The position numbers and the translations under genes are program-made. A stretch of DNA of 60,871 bases from Nanoperiomorbus sp963544155 (GTDB taxonomy: Bacteria; Patescibacteriota; Saccharimonadia; Saccharimonadales; Saccharimonadaceae), in the NCBI GenBank assembly GCA_963544155.1, contig CAUUDW010000006.1, positions 1-60,871 of the forward strand, given 5' to 3'. Below are positions 1 to 8,282 of the stretch, in pieces (within the stretch, counting starts at the first letter, position 1; every line of letters starts with the position of its first letter). Below the pieces are notes generated by a model. It searched no databases. It saw only the letters and a program-made list of their open reading frames with translations, and was not told where the DNA came from.

Positions 1-324
1 AACCTGGATACCATCCGCTTCGGCGCCGGCATTAAACCGACCGACCTGATATTTAAGTATGTAAATAATAACCTACAGATTAGTCAACACGGTTCGACAG
101 ACTCTGTTACCGTTAACTCATGGCAATATGGTAAGTCATACCAGATCGAAAACGTCCGGACGGCTAATGGTAGTATGATTACCAACACCCAGGTGGATAA
201 ACTAATCCAGGCGATGGCAACCTTCCAGCACGATACCGGCATGAGCTGGGAGCAGGCGCTAAAAAGCCAGCCGTCGAAAGTGCAGACTATCCTTCAGGAT
301 TACTGGACTATCCCCAGCGCTTAA
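1..324 (+). CDS. C-terminal end of an RTX/haemolysin-type secreted protein (partial)
   Basis: This is a reading frame that enters the window already open and ends at TAA 322-324, so only the last 107 residues are visible. The stretch beginning LDTIRFGAGIKPTDL, followed by a TDSVTVNSW segment and SYQIENV, matches the haemolysin-type calcium-binding-related domain (HCBP_related). The tail after it (TQVDKLIQAMATF, then GMSWEQAL and a final tryptophan-containing helix) is the usual end of such RTX exoproteins. Type I substrates carry their secretion signal at the C-terminus, and the transporter genes follow 50 bases downstream, so it is probably the cargo of that system. The number of calcium-binding repeats and the function of the N-terminal part cannot be seen. 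Confidence 0.8.
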   Translation, partial: NLDTIRFGAGIKPTDLIFKYVNNNLQISQHGSTDSVTVNSWQYGKSYQIENVRTANGSMITNTQVDKLIQAMATFQHDTGMSWEQALKSQPSKVQTILQDYWTIPSA

Positions 325-373
325 GCTTGGTTGGGCCTACCGCCTCTGATATATTTTAGGTCAGAGGTAGTCG

Positions 374-2623
374 ATGAGAGGGAAGAGCAAGCGGAATGAC
401 CCAGAGATAATACCGGCGGACGATAGTGTCAATATTGACACAGGCACGAAAGTGCATCGTCATAGAGTAGATTTTGTTGACAGCCCGGACGCCGGCACTG
501 ACCCGGGGCTATACTGCTTCATGACGATTGCTCAGTTTCATGGTATCCCGGCTGACCCTGACCAGATAATTCACACATTAGCGATCAATCCGAGTGTCGG
601 TATGACCGAAATGGACATGCTTCGGATAGCTAGGCTAATGAAGCTAAAATCTAAAGCGGCTGATGTCAAATACAAACAGCTTAGGAAACTGCCCATGCCC
701 GTGGTCGTGGGTATGAAAGAGGAGAGATTTGCCGTATTGGCGCAGATCGCTAATGATGAAGATAGTGGTAGCAAGGTGCTGGTCTTGATGCCGGATGGTA
801 CGCCACCGCAAATTATGTCAGAGGGTGATTTCTGCCGTAAATGGACGGGGCGGGTATTGCTCTTCACTCAGCGTTTCTGGAAAGAAGCGGATCGGAAGTT
901 TAACCTGAAGTGGTTTATCCCGACGATCATTAAGTATAAGAAGCCGCTACTTCAGGTACTGCTGGCCGCTCTGGTGGTGCAGGTGATCGGCATCTTTACG
1001 CCGATCCTAATGCAAGTAGTGATTGATAAAGCACTGGCTCATCATAGTGTCTCCACTCTTGATGTGATAGTCGGCGGGCTGATAACGATTGCTTTATTTG
1101 AGGGAGCACTTGGTGTAGCTCGCAACTATATCTTTACTCACACTACATCACGTATAGATGTCATTCTCAGCTCTCGTCTGTTTCGTCATCTGTTTGCGCT
1201 ACCGCTACGATATTTTGAGACACGGCGAGTTGGCGATACTACGGCGAGGGTGTTTGAACTGGAGCGCATTCGTACTTTCCTGACCGGCACGCCGATGACT
1301 GCCCTGATAGATATATGTTTTATGTTTGTGTACATCGTGGTAATGCTCTTCTATAGCTCAACCTTAACCTGGGTGGTGATTGGTAGTCTGCCGGCCTTTG
1401 CCATCTTGTCCGGTGTTATTACTCCACTATTACGTCGACGCCTGGATGAGAGGTTTGATACCGGTGCTGAATCGCAGTCGTATCTAGTCGAGTCAATCAG
1501 CGGGGCGCAGACTATCAAGTCATTCGCTCTTGAGCCTCAGCTGCAAAAGAATTGGGAGGGGAGATTAGCTAACTATGTCAGAGCTAGCTATCGGACTAAC
1601 CTGCTAGCAGGTAACGCCAGCGCATTAGGGCAGCTGATTCAGAAAGTCTTTGACATCATCATCTTGTGGGTAGGGGCTCATATGGTAATGGCGGGTAGTC
1701 TAACGATTGGTGGGCTGATCGCTTTTCGGATGCTAAGTGGTCGGGTTAGTGGACCGGTGCTAAGACTGGTGCAGTCATGGCAGGATTTCCAGCAGACGGG
1801 TATATCGATGAAGCGTCTGGGTGACATCTTTAATACTAAGCCGGAGCCGACTCTCGACCCAAATAAGTCACGTTTGCCTCAGATCGTAGGTGATATTCGT
1901 TTTGAACATGTGCGGTTTCGCTATGCCCCGGATGCCCCGGAGGTCATTCGTGATGTATCGTTTGGTATTCGCCCCGGTACAGTCGTAGGCGTGGTTGGTC
2001 GGAGCGGATCGGGTAAGAGTACCATATCAAAGCTGCTACAACGACTATATGTGCCGGAGTTGGGTAAAATCTTGATCGACGGGGTTGATATCGCCACTAC
2101 CGATCCGAGCTGGTTGCGTCGTCAAATTGGCGTGGTATTGCAGGAGAACTTTCTGTTTAATGCCAGCATCCGAGACAATATTGCCGTGCATGTACCGGGT
2201 AGCAGTATGGATGATATCGTGCGAGTAGCAAAGATAGCCGGTGCACACGAGTTTATCACCGAGTTGCCGAGTGGCTATGATACGATCGTCGGCGAGCAGG
2301 GCGAGGGCTTGAGCGGCGGACAAAAACAACGTATCGCCATAGCTAGAGCTTTACTGCACAACCCTAAGATACTTGTTTTCGACGAGGCGACCTCAGCGTT
2401 AGACTATGAGTCTGAGAATATTATCCAGCGCAATTTACAGCAGATCACTGCCGGTCGGACAGTGATTATCATCGCACATCGTCTCTCTACTCTTAAGACG
2501 GTAGATAAGATTATGGCAATCGACAGGGGTCAGCTTATTGAATATGGTACGCCGGCTAGTTTACTTAAGCGCAATGGCCTATACGCCTACTTGTATCGTC
2601 AGCAGAATGGAGATGAGGCATGA
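374..2623 (+). CDS. Type I secretion ABC transporter, HlyB-like
   Basis: The 749-residue protein would be the inner-membrane ATPase that drives export of an RTX-type protein. Residues about 40-165 are a C39-peptidase-like domain in which the catalytic cysteine position is tyrosine (GLYCFM, Y47), as in HlyB, so it should bind substrate and not cleave it. A transmembrane domain fills about 185-470. The nucleotide-binding domain has Walker A GRSGSGKST (about 542-550), signature LSGGQ (about 646), Walker B LVFDEATSALD and the H-loop IIAHRLS. AGAGG lies 7 bases before the ATG. The stop overlaps the start of the membrane-fusion gene (ATGA). No peptidase-type double-glycine leader processing is expected. 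Confidence 0.93.
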   Translation: MRGKSKRNDPEIIPADDSVNIDTGTKVHRHRVDFVDSPDAGTDPGLYCFMTIAQFHGIPADPDQIIHTLAINPSVGMTEMDMLRIARLMKLKSKAADVKYKQLRKLPMPVVVGMKEERFAVLAQIANDEDSGSKVLVLMPDGTPPQIMSEGDFCRKWTGRVLLFTQRFWKEADRKFNLKWFIPTIIKYKKPLLQVLLAALVVQVIGIFTPILMQVVIDKALAHHSVSTLDVIVGGLITIALFEGALGVARNYIFTHTTSRIDVILSSRLFRHLFALPLRYFETRRVGDTTARVFELERIRTFLTGTPMTALIDICFMFVYIVVMLFYSSTLTWVVIGSLPAFAILSGVITPLLRRRLDERFDTGAESQSYLVESISGAQTIKSFALEPQLQKNWEGRLANYVRASYRTNLLAGNASALGQLIQKVFDIIILWVGAHMVMAGSLTIGGLIAFRMLSGRVSGPVLRLVQSWQDFQQTGISMKRLGDIFNTKPEPTLDPNKSRLPQIVGDIRFEHVRFRYAPDAPEVIRDVSFGIRPGTVVGVVGRSGSGKSTISKLLQRLYVPELGKILIDGVDIATTDPSWLRRQIGVVLQENFLFNASIRDNIAVHVPGSSMDDIVRVAKIAGAHEFITELPSGYDTIVGEQGEGLSGGQKQRIAIARALLHNPKILVFDEATSALDYESENIIQRNLQQITAGRTVIIIAHRLSTLKTVDKIMAIDRGQLIEYGTPASLLKRNGLYAYLYRQQNGDEA

Positions 2624-3963
2624 GCATACCGAAGCGAGACCGACGACTACAATATGAGTTTCTACCGGCTGCGGAAGAGATCATTGAGACACCGGCCGCT
2701 CCATTTGGGGTAGTGGTGATCTGGCTGACTACGATCCTACTGGCCTTAGCGTTAGCCTGGGCGTATTTGGGGCAAATTGATGTCGTTGCGGTAGGTAATG
2801 GCAGAGTATCTAATGATGGTAGTGTCAAGGTTGTGCAATCGGCAAGCTATGGTGTAGTGAAAAGAATTACAGCACAGGAAGGTCAGCGGGTTCATAAGGG
2901 CGATGTGCTGGTCGAACTGGACAAGACTACTGCTGAGAAAGAGCTGGCAACTACCGCTCAGAGCCTGAATATTGCTCGGGCGGAGCGTGATATCTTGCGA
3001 CGACTGGCTACGGGCAATGGTGCTGACGACATTATTAATAGTGCGGGTGTATCAGATGAGGCTAAGGCGGTTCTCAGAGAGTTTACCACTTCGCAGCTAG
3101 CGTTAGCGAGTGCCAAGGAGCAGGCACTAAAGGGTAGTATTGCCAGTCATCAGAGGCAGTTGCAATTCAATCAACAAACTAAAGCTCAGCTGGAAGGTGA
3201 GGTGCAGAAGCTGAAAGATCGTCAGACTAAGGTCAAACAGAAATTAGAGTCGGCAAATGCCATTGAGCGGATTCGTCTGCAAAATGAATTAGATACCCTA
3301 GAACAGCGTATTACAACTGCCAATAGCGTAGCTACTAGTCAAGGACAGCAGGTGTTGCAATCTCAGTTAACGCTGGCTCAGGCGCAGAGTCAATCACAGG
3401 TCAGCTTAGCCGAAACTAATAGCTCGATTGGTGGACAAGTCATTACTCAGGAGCAACGGATTGCTGAGCTGGAGAATAATCTAGCTAAAGCCAAGCGAAC
3501 TTTGGGGCAGACCACTATCACTGCACCGGTTGACGGTACGATATTAGCGCTAAATACTCGGACGATCGGCGGAGTGGTCAATGTAGCAGAGCGGATTGCC
3601 CAGATCGTCCCCGATAATGACTTACTCTATGTCGATGTAACTTTGGACAATCAAGACGTGGGCTTTGTCAGAGTGGGGCAGAGAGTGGTGATCAAGGTGG
3701 CGACCTATCCTTTTCAACGCTATGGCTATTTGGAAGGGACGGTCGAAAACATCAGTCCCGACGCCATCCAGGATGAGAAGAAAGGACTGGTCTACAAGGC
3801 TAAAGTTAAGTTGTCCGGTGCTAATAGTTCGAAAAAGAACCGACTAAAGCTGCTGCCTGGCATGAGCGTGTCAGCAGAGATTACTACAGGTAAAAGGCGG
3901 ATAATTGAGTTCTTTCTTGATCCACTGATGACACATATCGACGACAGTCTGAAGGTGCGCTAA
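2620..3963 (+). CDS. Type I secretion membrane-fusion protein, HlyD family
   Basis: The 447-residue HlyD-family adaptor has a short cytoplasmic N-terminus, one membrane segment at about residues 29-51, a lipoyl-like half (SYGVVKRITAQEGQRV...KGDVLVELD), a long alpha-helical hairpin rich in Gln, Lys and Glu (about 105-295), a second lipoyl half (TTITAPVDGTILAL) and a beta-barrel domain. It starts inside the last codons of the ABC transporter gene, so the two are translationally coupled. In Gram-negatives such a protein docks to TolC. No outer-membrane channel is seen here, and if the host is a monoderm the protein must work differently. The family assignment is secure; the cargo is inferred from the adjacent RTX tail. 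Confidence 0.92.
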   Translation: MSIPKRDRRLQYEFLPAAEEIIETPAAPFGVVVIWLTTILLALALAWAYLGQIDVVAVGNGRVSNDGSVKVVQSASYGVVKRITAQEGQRVHKGDVLVELDKTTAEKELATTAQSLNIARAERDILRRLATGNGADDIINSAGVSDEAKAVLREFTTSQLALASAKEQALKGSIASHQRQLQFNQQTKAQLEGEVQKLKDRQTKVKQKLESANAIERIRLQNELDTLEQRITTANSVATSQGQQVLQSQLTLAQAQSQSQVSLAETNSSIGGQVITQEQRIAELENNLAKAKRTLGQTTITAPVDGTILALNTRTIGGVVNVAERIAQIVPDNDLLYVDVTLDNQDVGFVRVGQRVVIKVATYPFQRYGYLEGTVENISPDAIQDEKKGLVYKAKVKLSGANSSKKNRLKLLPGMSVSAEITTGKRRIIEFFLDPLMTHIDDSLKVR

Positions 3964-4029
3964 TTGGTTTGCTCCCGCTATTTCACCAATCAGCTATTAT
4001 ATGGTATTATCTAGCTACTACCTCCCTGA

Positions 4030-4106
4030 GGGTCAGTAGCTCAGCTGGTTAGAGCACGGGCCTCTTAAGCCTGGTGTCGTGGGTTCGAGTCCCACCTGAC
4101 TCACCA
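4030..4106 (+). tRNA. tRNA-Lys (anticodon CTT)
   Basis: A complete cloverleaf can be drawn. The acceptor stem is GGGTCAG/CTGACTC with one G-U pair, the D stem is GCTC/GAGC, the anticodon stem is CGGGC/GCCTG with loop CTCTTAA, and the T arm is GTGGG-TTCGAGT-CCCAC. The 3' CCA is encoded. The anticodon CTT reads AAG. Its anticodon and T arms are nearly the same as those of the tRNA-Lys(TTT) at 38941-39016, so the two are paralogues. Confidence 0.97.
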
Positions 4107-4115
4107 ATCTTATTG

Positions 4116-4142
4116 TCACCTCTCTTCAGAGAGGTGATTTTT
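4116..4142. terminator. Rho-independent terminator after tRNA-Lys, shared with sufU end
   Basis: A 9-bp stem TCACCTCTC/GAGAGGTGA with loop TTCA is followed by five T residues on the plus strand. It lies 10 bases after the tRNA CCA. Its left arm contains the sufU stop codon, read on the minus strand, so the same hairpin probably ends transcription in both directions. Confidence 0.85.
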
Positions 4143-4499
4143 AGTTAGACTCTGTAGAGCCCTCTGTGCGGTAGTGAAGCAAGTTAGCCTGGTGGGGTTA
4201 GACAGAAGAGAGCAATCGTGGGGTAGTAAGTCGCCAGCCGATAGGGCTAAGGCGTCAGCTAGAGGCTTGTCGGTGATTGCGCTAATTAGCTTCTCGGCAC
4301 CATAGGTAGCGATGCTACAGAGCTGACCGGTGTAGCTGGCTCCGGTGATGATACCGTCCTTAATGTCCAGATACAGTTCGATCCGGTCGCCACAGCTAGG
4401 ATTACCGTCGGTTAGGGGAGATATATGAGCAAGCTCTCCTTGGTGTCGGGGGTGACGATGGGTAAAGATGATGTCGTCCAGTAGACTCTGATCATTCAT
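4116..4499 (-). CDS. sufU: SufU-type iron-sulphur scaffold / sulphur acceptor
   Basis: The 127-residue protein of the IscU/SufU family receives sulphur from the SufS cysteine desulfurase. Visible ligands are C36 and D38 (NPSCGD), C61 (GQLCSI) and C107 (RLTCF), the usual three cysteines and one aspartate of SufU. SufU has a zinc-dependent sulphur-transfer role in Gram-positive-type SUF systems. It is the last gene of the minus-strand suf operon, two bases after sufS, and its stop codon sits inside a terminator hairpin. Confidence 0.88.
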   Translation of the reverse strand: MNDQSLLDDIIFTHRHPRHQGELAHISPLTDGNPSCGDRIELYLDIKDGIITGASYTGQLCSIATYGAEKLISAITDKPLADALALSAGDLLPHDCSLLSNPTRLTCFTTAQRALQSLTKNHLSEER

Positions 4500-4501
4500 G
4501 C

Positions 4502-5668
4502 CTAGCCACCTAGTCGATTAAGGGCTTGCTTGTAGCCGGTGATGAAGCGGTCGATGTCTTGTCGAGTGTTATAAATGCCGAGTGAAGCTCGGATAACGCC
4601 TCGAGTTTCGCCGAGGTGTTGCGCCGGAATATCGGCACAGGATTTGCCGGCTCGGACGATGATCTGTTGTGACTCTAGAAGCATGGCGATATCGTGGGGA
4701 TGAACGGTGGGGTGAGCCAGAGAAAAGATGGGGACGTGCCGGGTGGTCGGGTCGGTAGGGCTGATGAGGAACCGATCAAGCCGGTGTTGCCGGAGTTGAT
4801 CAAGGAAATACTCGCCCAGATCTTCTTCCCGGTGGCGAAATGCCTTAAGTAGCTGAAGACCTACTCTTAGCCCCAATGCTCCCTCGATATTAGGAGTTCC
4901 CGGCTCGAACCGTTCGGTAGATGATAGCAGCTCATAGTCGGATCGGTCGATGCGGCTAAAGGTCTGACTGCCATAGACTATCGGTGCTAGGCTCTGGAGC
5001 TGGTCATCGGCGATGTATAGCACCCCCAGTCCGGTCATGCCATATACTTTATGAGCTGAATAGACCAGAAAGTCGCAGTTGAGCCGGTCGATACTGACAT
5101 CCAGGTGCGGTACGGCCTGGGTGGCATCAACTAAGACGAGGCCGCCCTGCTTTCTGATCTGGGTAGTCAAATTGTGATAGTCATAGACTTCGCCTGTCAG
5201 ATTAGAGGCTAGGCTGTAGCTAAACAGCTTGACCATGGGGAGGTCTGATAGAGGTAGCTCCTCCATGTATTTCACCTGAGCACCAGTCTGCTTCGCTAAT
5301 GCCAACCAAGGCAGCAGGTTGGAATTATGCTCGTGGAGTGTTAGCAAGATAATATCGCCGTGGCGGAGGGTGCGTTGGATGCCGTACCTCACCATATTGA
5401 TGGCGTAGGTGCTGGAGTAGGTAAAGATGATGTTATCGCTCTTTGCCCCGACTAGCCCTCCGGCGTCTTGGTGAGCCAGCTGATATTGCTTAGTGACCCA
5501 AGTCGACCAATCAGTGCTACTGCGCCCGACGTTCGTCAGGTGATGGTGATAGTACTTAGCTAGAGCTTTCAGCAGCAAGTCAGATTTTAGAGTGGTATTA
5601 GCGCTATCCAGGTAGACCAGCTCGGGGTGACTGGTTAGGATAGGGAAGAGTGATCGTACTTTAATCAT
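4502..5668 (-). CDS. sufS: Cysteine desulfurase SufS
   Basis: The 388-residue PLP-dependent enzyme takes sulphur from cysteine for Fe-S cluster assembly. The PLP lysine is K207 in SAHKVYG, the substrate-persulfide cysteine is C344 in AGKSCADI, and the cofactor-stacking region is around HEHNSNLLPW (112-121). Length fits the class II NifS/SufS family (about 400 residues). It sits between the SufD-like gene and sufU with spacings of 1-2 bases, so all are read as one transcript. Confidence 0.93.
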   Translation of the reverse strand: MIKVRSLFPILTSHPELVYLDSANTTLKSDLLLKALAKYYHHHLTNVGRSSTDWSTWVTKQYQLAHQDAGGLVGAKSDNIIFTYSSTYAINMVRYGIQRTLRHGDIILLTLHEHNSNLLPWLALAKQTGAQVKYMEELPLSDLPMVKLFSYSLASNLTGEVYDYHNLTTQIRKQGGLVLVDATQAVPHLDVSIDRLNCDFLVYSAHKVYGMTGLGVLYIADDQLQSLAPIVYGSQTFSRIDRSDYELLSSTERFEPGTPNIEGALGLRVGLQLLKAFRHREEDLGEYFLDQLRQHRLDRFLISPTDPTTRHVPIFSLAHPTVHPHDIAMLLESQQIIVRAGKSCADIPAQHLGETRGVIRASLGIYNTRQDIDRFITGYKQALNRLGG

Positions 5669-5669
5669 C

Positions 5670-6095
5670 TTATAATCTTACTCCATTATGATATCGGGCG
5701 GTCACTTCCGAGACGATTAATTGCCAGGCTTGGTCTTTAGTTAGACCTCGGCTCATCAGGTAAAAGAGCTCATTCTTGCCGATATGCTTAGTGGTTAGGG
5801 CGTGTCCTGCCTGGCACTGATTATTATCTATCTCGAGGTTGGGGGCAGCCTGAACGGTCGCCCGGTCGCTGGTGATGACGATGATCTCGAGCCAGGCGTG
5901 GCTATCGACGGCGGATGACCTGATAGTGGTAGTAGCCTGCAGCTTAACCTTAGCCTGTTTACCGGCCACGATGCAGATAGAGATATTTGACCCGGTGTGA
6001 GGCTCTCGGTGGACGAAATGGAGCTTGACCGTCCGCTGTCGGTTAGTCCGGAGCAGATACTTTTGCTTGATATCGCCTATGATATATTGTCTCAT
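5670..6095 (-). CDS. sufD: Short SufD-like protein (SufBD core fragment)
   Basis: I place the start at ATG 6093-6095, whose A-T-G overlaps the sufB stop (ATGA); this gives 141 residues beginning MRQYIIGDIKQ. An in-frame ATG further upstream would add a sequence antiparallel to no known fold and overlap sufB by 160 bases, so I reject it. The C-terminus holds the SufBD signature (an NELFYLMSRGL segment following a His-containing loop, CQAGHALTTKH). Typical SufD is about 400 residues, so this keeps only the end of the beta-helix core plus the C-terminal helices. It is probably the SufD partner in a SufBCD scaffold, reduced in size, and not a random remnant: the operon is intact and the frame is clean. 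Confidence 0.75.
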   Translation of the reverse strand: MRQYIIGDIKQKYLLRTNRQRTVKLHFVHREPHTGSNISICIVAGKQAKVKLQATTTIRSSAVDSHAWLEIIVITSDRATVQAAPNLEIDNNQCQAGHALTTKHIGKNELFYLMSRGLTKDQAWQLIVSEVTARYHNGVRL

Positions 6096-7420
6096 CCGAC
6101 CGACCCCTCCATGGATAGCTCGATCAGACGGTTGAGTTCGACGGCGTATTCCATCGGTAAGTTGCTGATGATGGGCTCGATAAAACCTTGGATGATCAGG
6201 CTGGTGGCTTCGTCCTCGTCTAAGCCTCGACTCATCAAATAAAAGAGCTGCCACTCGTTGATCCGTCCAGTCGTTGCCTCATGACTAAGATTAGCGTCAG
6301 ATCGCTTGATGACGCTGGTGGGATAAGTATTAGAGAGACTGTCGCTACTTAGCAGAAGTGTATCGCATTTGGTAGCAGAGCGAGCGTTGGCGGCTTGGTC
6401 ATCAATGACGATCTCGCCTCGGTAAGTACTGGAGCCGTCGCCGGAGCAAATTGACTTGGCGACGACAGTTGATGAAGTATCTGGTGCAAGGTGGATTGCC
6501 TTACCGCCGTTATCTTGCTTTTGCCCTGACTTGGCGGTGGCTAAGGAGAGGATATTACCTCTGGCGCCTCGTTCGGCCAGTACGAGACAAGGGTACTTCA
6601 TGGTCAGTTGCGAGCCGATATTACCATCGATCCATTCGCCGATACCTTCTTCCTTGACCAGCATCCGCTGGGTGGTCAGGTTGATCACATTAGTCGACCA
6701 GTTCTGGATAGTGGTGTAGCGGGCTCGGGCATGTGGCTTGACGATTACCTCAACTACGGCGGCGTGTAGAGTATTCCGACTAAAGATTGGCGCAGAGCAA
6801 CCTTCGACGTATTGCACGGTCGAGCCTCGATCGGCGACGATCAGACTTCGTTCAAACTGCCCGACATTGCTAACGTCGATCAGGAAATAAGCTTGCAGGG
6901 GGATGGTCAGATGTACGTCGGGCGGGACATAGATGAAGCTACCGCCACTCCAGACGGCAGTATTAAGGGCGGCGAATTTGTTATCTCTACTGGAGACAAC
7001 AGTACCGAAATACTCCCGGAAGAGGTCGGGGTGCTGTCTCAGGGCGGTATCGGTATCGGTAAAGATCACCCCCTGACTCTGCCATTCTTCTTTGAGACGG
7101 TTATAAATAGCGGTGGAATCAGTCTGGGCTTGGCTGCCGGCTAAGTAGCGCTGCTCTGCCTCAGGTAGACCAATCTCTTGATAAGTTTGTTTGATCTCAT
7201 CGGGGATTTGATCCCAGTTATTCGCTACCTGCTCTCCGACCGGATGATAGTAATCAATCGTGCTGAAGTCCAGGCTGCTTAGATCCGGACCGAAGTTAGG
7301 CATTGGCCGGCGGACGAACTCGTGATAGGCCTCCAGGCGAATATCCAGCATCCAGCTCGGCTCGTGCTTCATAGCCGAGATGTGTCGGATAGTTGCCTCA
7401 GATAGTCCGACCGTAGACAA
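6092..7420 (-). CDS. sufB: Fe-S cluster scaffold protein SufB
   Basis: The 442-residue scaffold subunit of the SufBCD complex, on which clusters are built. The N-terminal part (PNFGPDLSSLDF, YYHPVG) and the beta-helix core up to SHEATTGRINEWQLFYLMSRGL are recognisable. The position equivalent to the cluster-related cysteine of E. coli SufB is not cysteine here, as in SufU-type systems of Gram-positive bacteria, while the HEA glutamate is kept. It lies 2 bases after sufC and overlaps the short sufD. It is the full-length member of the pair and would dimerise with the small SufD-like protein. Confidence 0.93.
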   Translation of the reverse strand: MSTVGLSEATIRHISAMKHEPSWMLDIRLEAYHEFVRRPMPNFGPDLSSLDFSTIDYYHPVGEQVANNWDQIPDEIKQTYQEIGLPEAEQRYLAGSQAQTDSTAIYNRLKEEWQSQGVIFTDTDTALRQHPDLFREYFGTVVSSRDNKFAALNTAVWSGGSFIYVPPDVHLTIPLQAYFLIDVSNVGQFERSLIVADRGSTVQYVEGCSAPIFSRNTLHAAVVEVIVKPHARARYTTIQNWSTNVINLTTQRMLVKEEGIGEWIDGNIGSQLTMKYPCLVLAERGARGNILSLATAKSGQKQDNGGKAIHLAPDTSSTVVAKSICSGDGSSTYRGEIVIDDQAANARSATKCDTLLLSSDSLSNTYPTSVIKRSDANLSHEATTGRINEWQLFYLMSRGLDEDEATSLIIQGFIEPIISNLPMEYAVELNRLIELSMEGSVG

Positions 7421-7422
7421 GG

Positions 7423-8085
7423 CTAGAGCTCCTCCAGGTTATAAGTGACGGTGGGCTTGAGTTCATTTAATAGGTGGTCGTGGTGGGAGATGACGATCAG
7501 ACTGGTCGGGTAGTCGATAGCAAGTAAGCGTTCGGCTAGTCGACTAACGCTATCTCGGTCCAACCCAGAGTCCGGCTCATCGAGAAGGGCAAAACGGGGA
7601 CGAATAGCTAACATCTGAATGATCTCAGATTTCTTCTTTTCACCGCCACTGAAGCCGGCATTGAGCTGACGCTGCGGGTCAAAGTCATCAAAGCCGAGCC
7701 GGCTGGCATCTTGCTTGAGCTCGTCCAGTACGTCAAAGAAATTGCGTTCACCGGTATCAATATTAGCCAGTACGGAGCGGAGAAAATTGCTATAGCTGAT
7801 GGGGATTTCGATCGGCGACTGCATAGCCAGGAAGATGCCTAGCTTAGCTCGCTCGTTGGGCGGCAGGTCGGTGATATCTGTCTCGTCCAGCCGGATTTGC
7901 CCTGAGACTACTTGGTATTCCGGCGAGCCCATGATAGCGCTGACCAGGGTAGTCTTGCCGCAGCCATTATGACCGAGCAGGGCGTAGTTGATCCGGTCAC
8001 TAAAGTGCAGGGATATATCTTTGATGATCTGCTTACCGTCTTTGGTGGCTACGGTTAAATGTTTTATCTCTAACCCTTTTCTCAT
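7423..8085 (-). CDS. sufC: SufC ATPase of the Fe-S assembly complex
   Basis: The 220-residue ABC-type ATPase energises the SufBD scaffold. Visible motifs are Walker A GHNGCGKTT, the signature FSGGEKKKSE and Walker B FALLDEPDSGLD. I choose ATG 8083-8085 (MRKGLEIKHL) because it aligns with the usual SufC start and lies 10 bases after a TAAAAT box; an ATG at 8127 would put 14 unrelated residues in front. It is the first gene of the minus-strand operon sufC-sufB-sufD-sufS-sufU. Confidence 0.92.
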   Translation of the reverse strand: MRKGLEIKHLTVATKDGKQIIKDISLHFSDRINYALLGHNGCGKTTLVSAIMGSPEYQVVSGQIRLDETDITDLPPNERAKLGIFLAMQSPIEIPISYSNFLRSVLANIDTGERNFFDVLDELKQDASRLGFDDFDPQRQLNAGFSGGEKKKSEIIQMLAIRPRFALLDEPDSGLDRDSVSRLAERLLAIDYPTSLIVISHHDHLLNELKPTVTYNLEEL

Positions 8086-8095
8086 ACTCCCTCTC

Positions 8096-8101
8096 ATTTT
8101 A
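8096..8101 (-). promoter_or_regulatory. Probable -10 box of the suf operon
   Basis: On the minus strand TAAAAT ends 10 bases before the sufC ATG, so transcription would start at or very near the start codon. GAGAGGGAG between the two can also act as a ribosome binding site. I could not fix a convincing -35 box. Confidence 0.45.
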
Positions 8102-8196
8102 ACCCAGGTAATTTGGTGCTTTTCCACAGTCCGGATTACTGTCGCTATCTATAGCGTCTGTTGCAAAAAGCATAACGCTAATTGTGTGGTTACTTC

Positions 8197-8226
8197 TTGA
8201 CTACACCATATCTTGGTGAGTACAAT
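8197..8226 (+). promoter_or_regulatory. Promoter of nrdDG
   Basis: TTGACT (8197-8202) and TACAAT (8221-8226) are separated by 18 bases. The transcript would have a leader of about 50 bases with AAGGAGG before the nrdD ATG. The spacer is filled by a palindrome that looks like an NrdR box. Confidence 0.65.
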
Positions 8227-8251
8227 CTATCATACACGCAACATATAGCGT
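8203..8251 (+). promoter_or_regulatory. Tandem NrdR-box-like operators
   Basis: Two 16-base sites resemble the NrdR consensus ACACWATATATWGTGT. Site 1, ACACCATATCTTGGTG (8203-8218), matches at 11 of 16 positions and fills the -35/-10 spacer. Site 2, ACGCAACATATAGCGT (8236-8251), matches at 13 of 16. Their starts are 33 bases apart, close to three helix turns, the usual arrangement of paired NrdR boxes. Binding here would block RNA polymerase. No nrdR gene lies in the window. Confidence 0.6.
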
Positions 8252-8282
8252 ATGCAACAAACAAAGTCATAAGGAGGGCAGG

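Noticed and set aside
3964..4029. ATTGG/CCAAT inverted repeat after the HlyD gene as a terminator
   Set aside because: The stem is short and the loop long with no T tract; it is not convincing.
5670..6254. Long version of the SufD-like gene starting at 6254
   Set aside because: The extra 53 residues would be the antiparallel-looking Arg/His-rich reading of the sufB end; the ATGA coupling at 6093-6095 is the normal arrangement.
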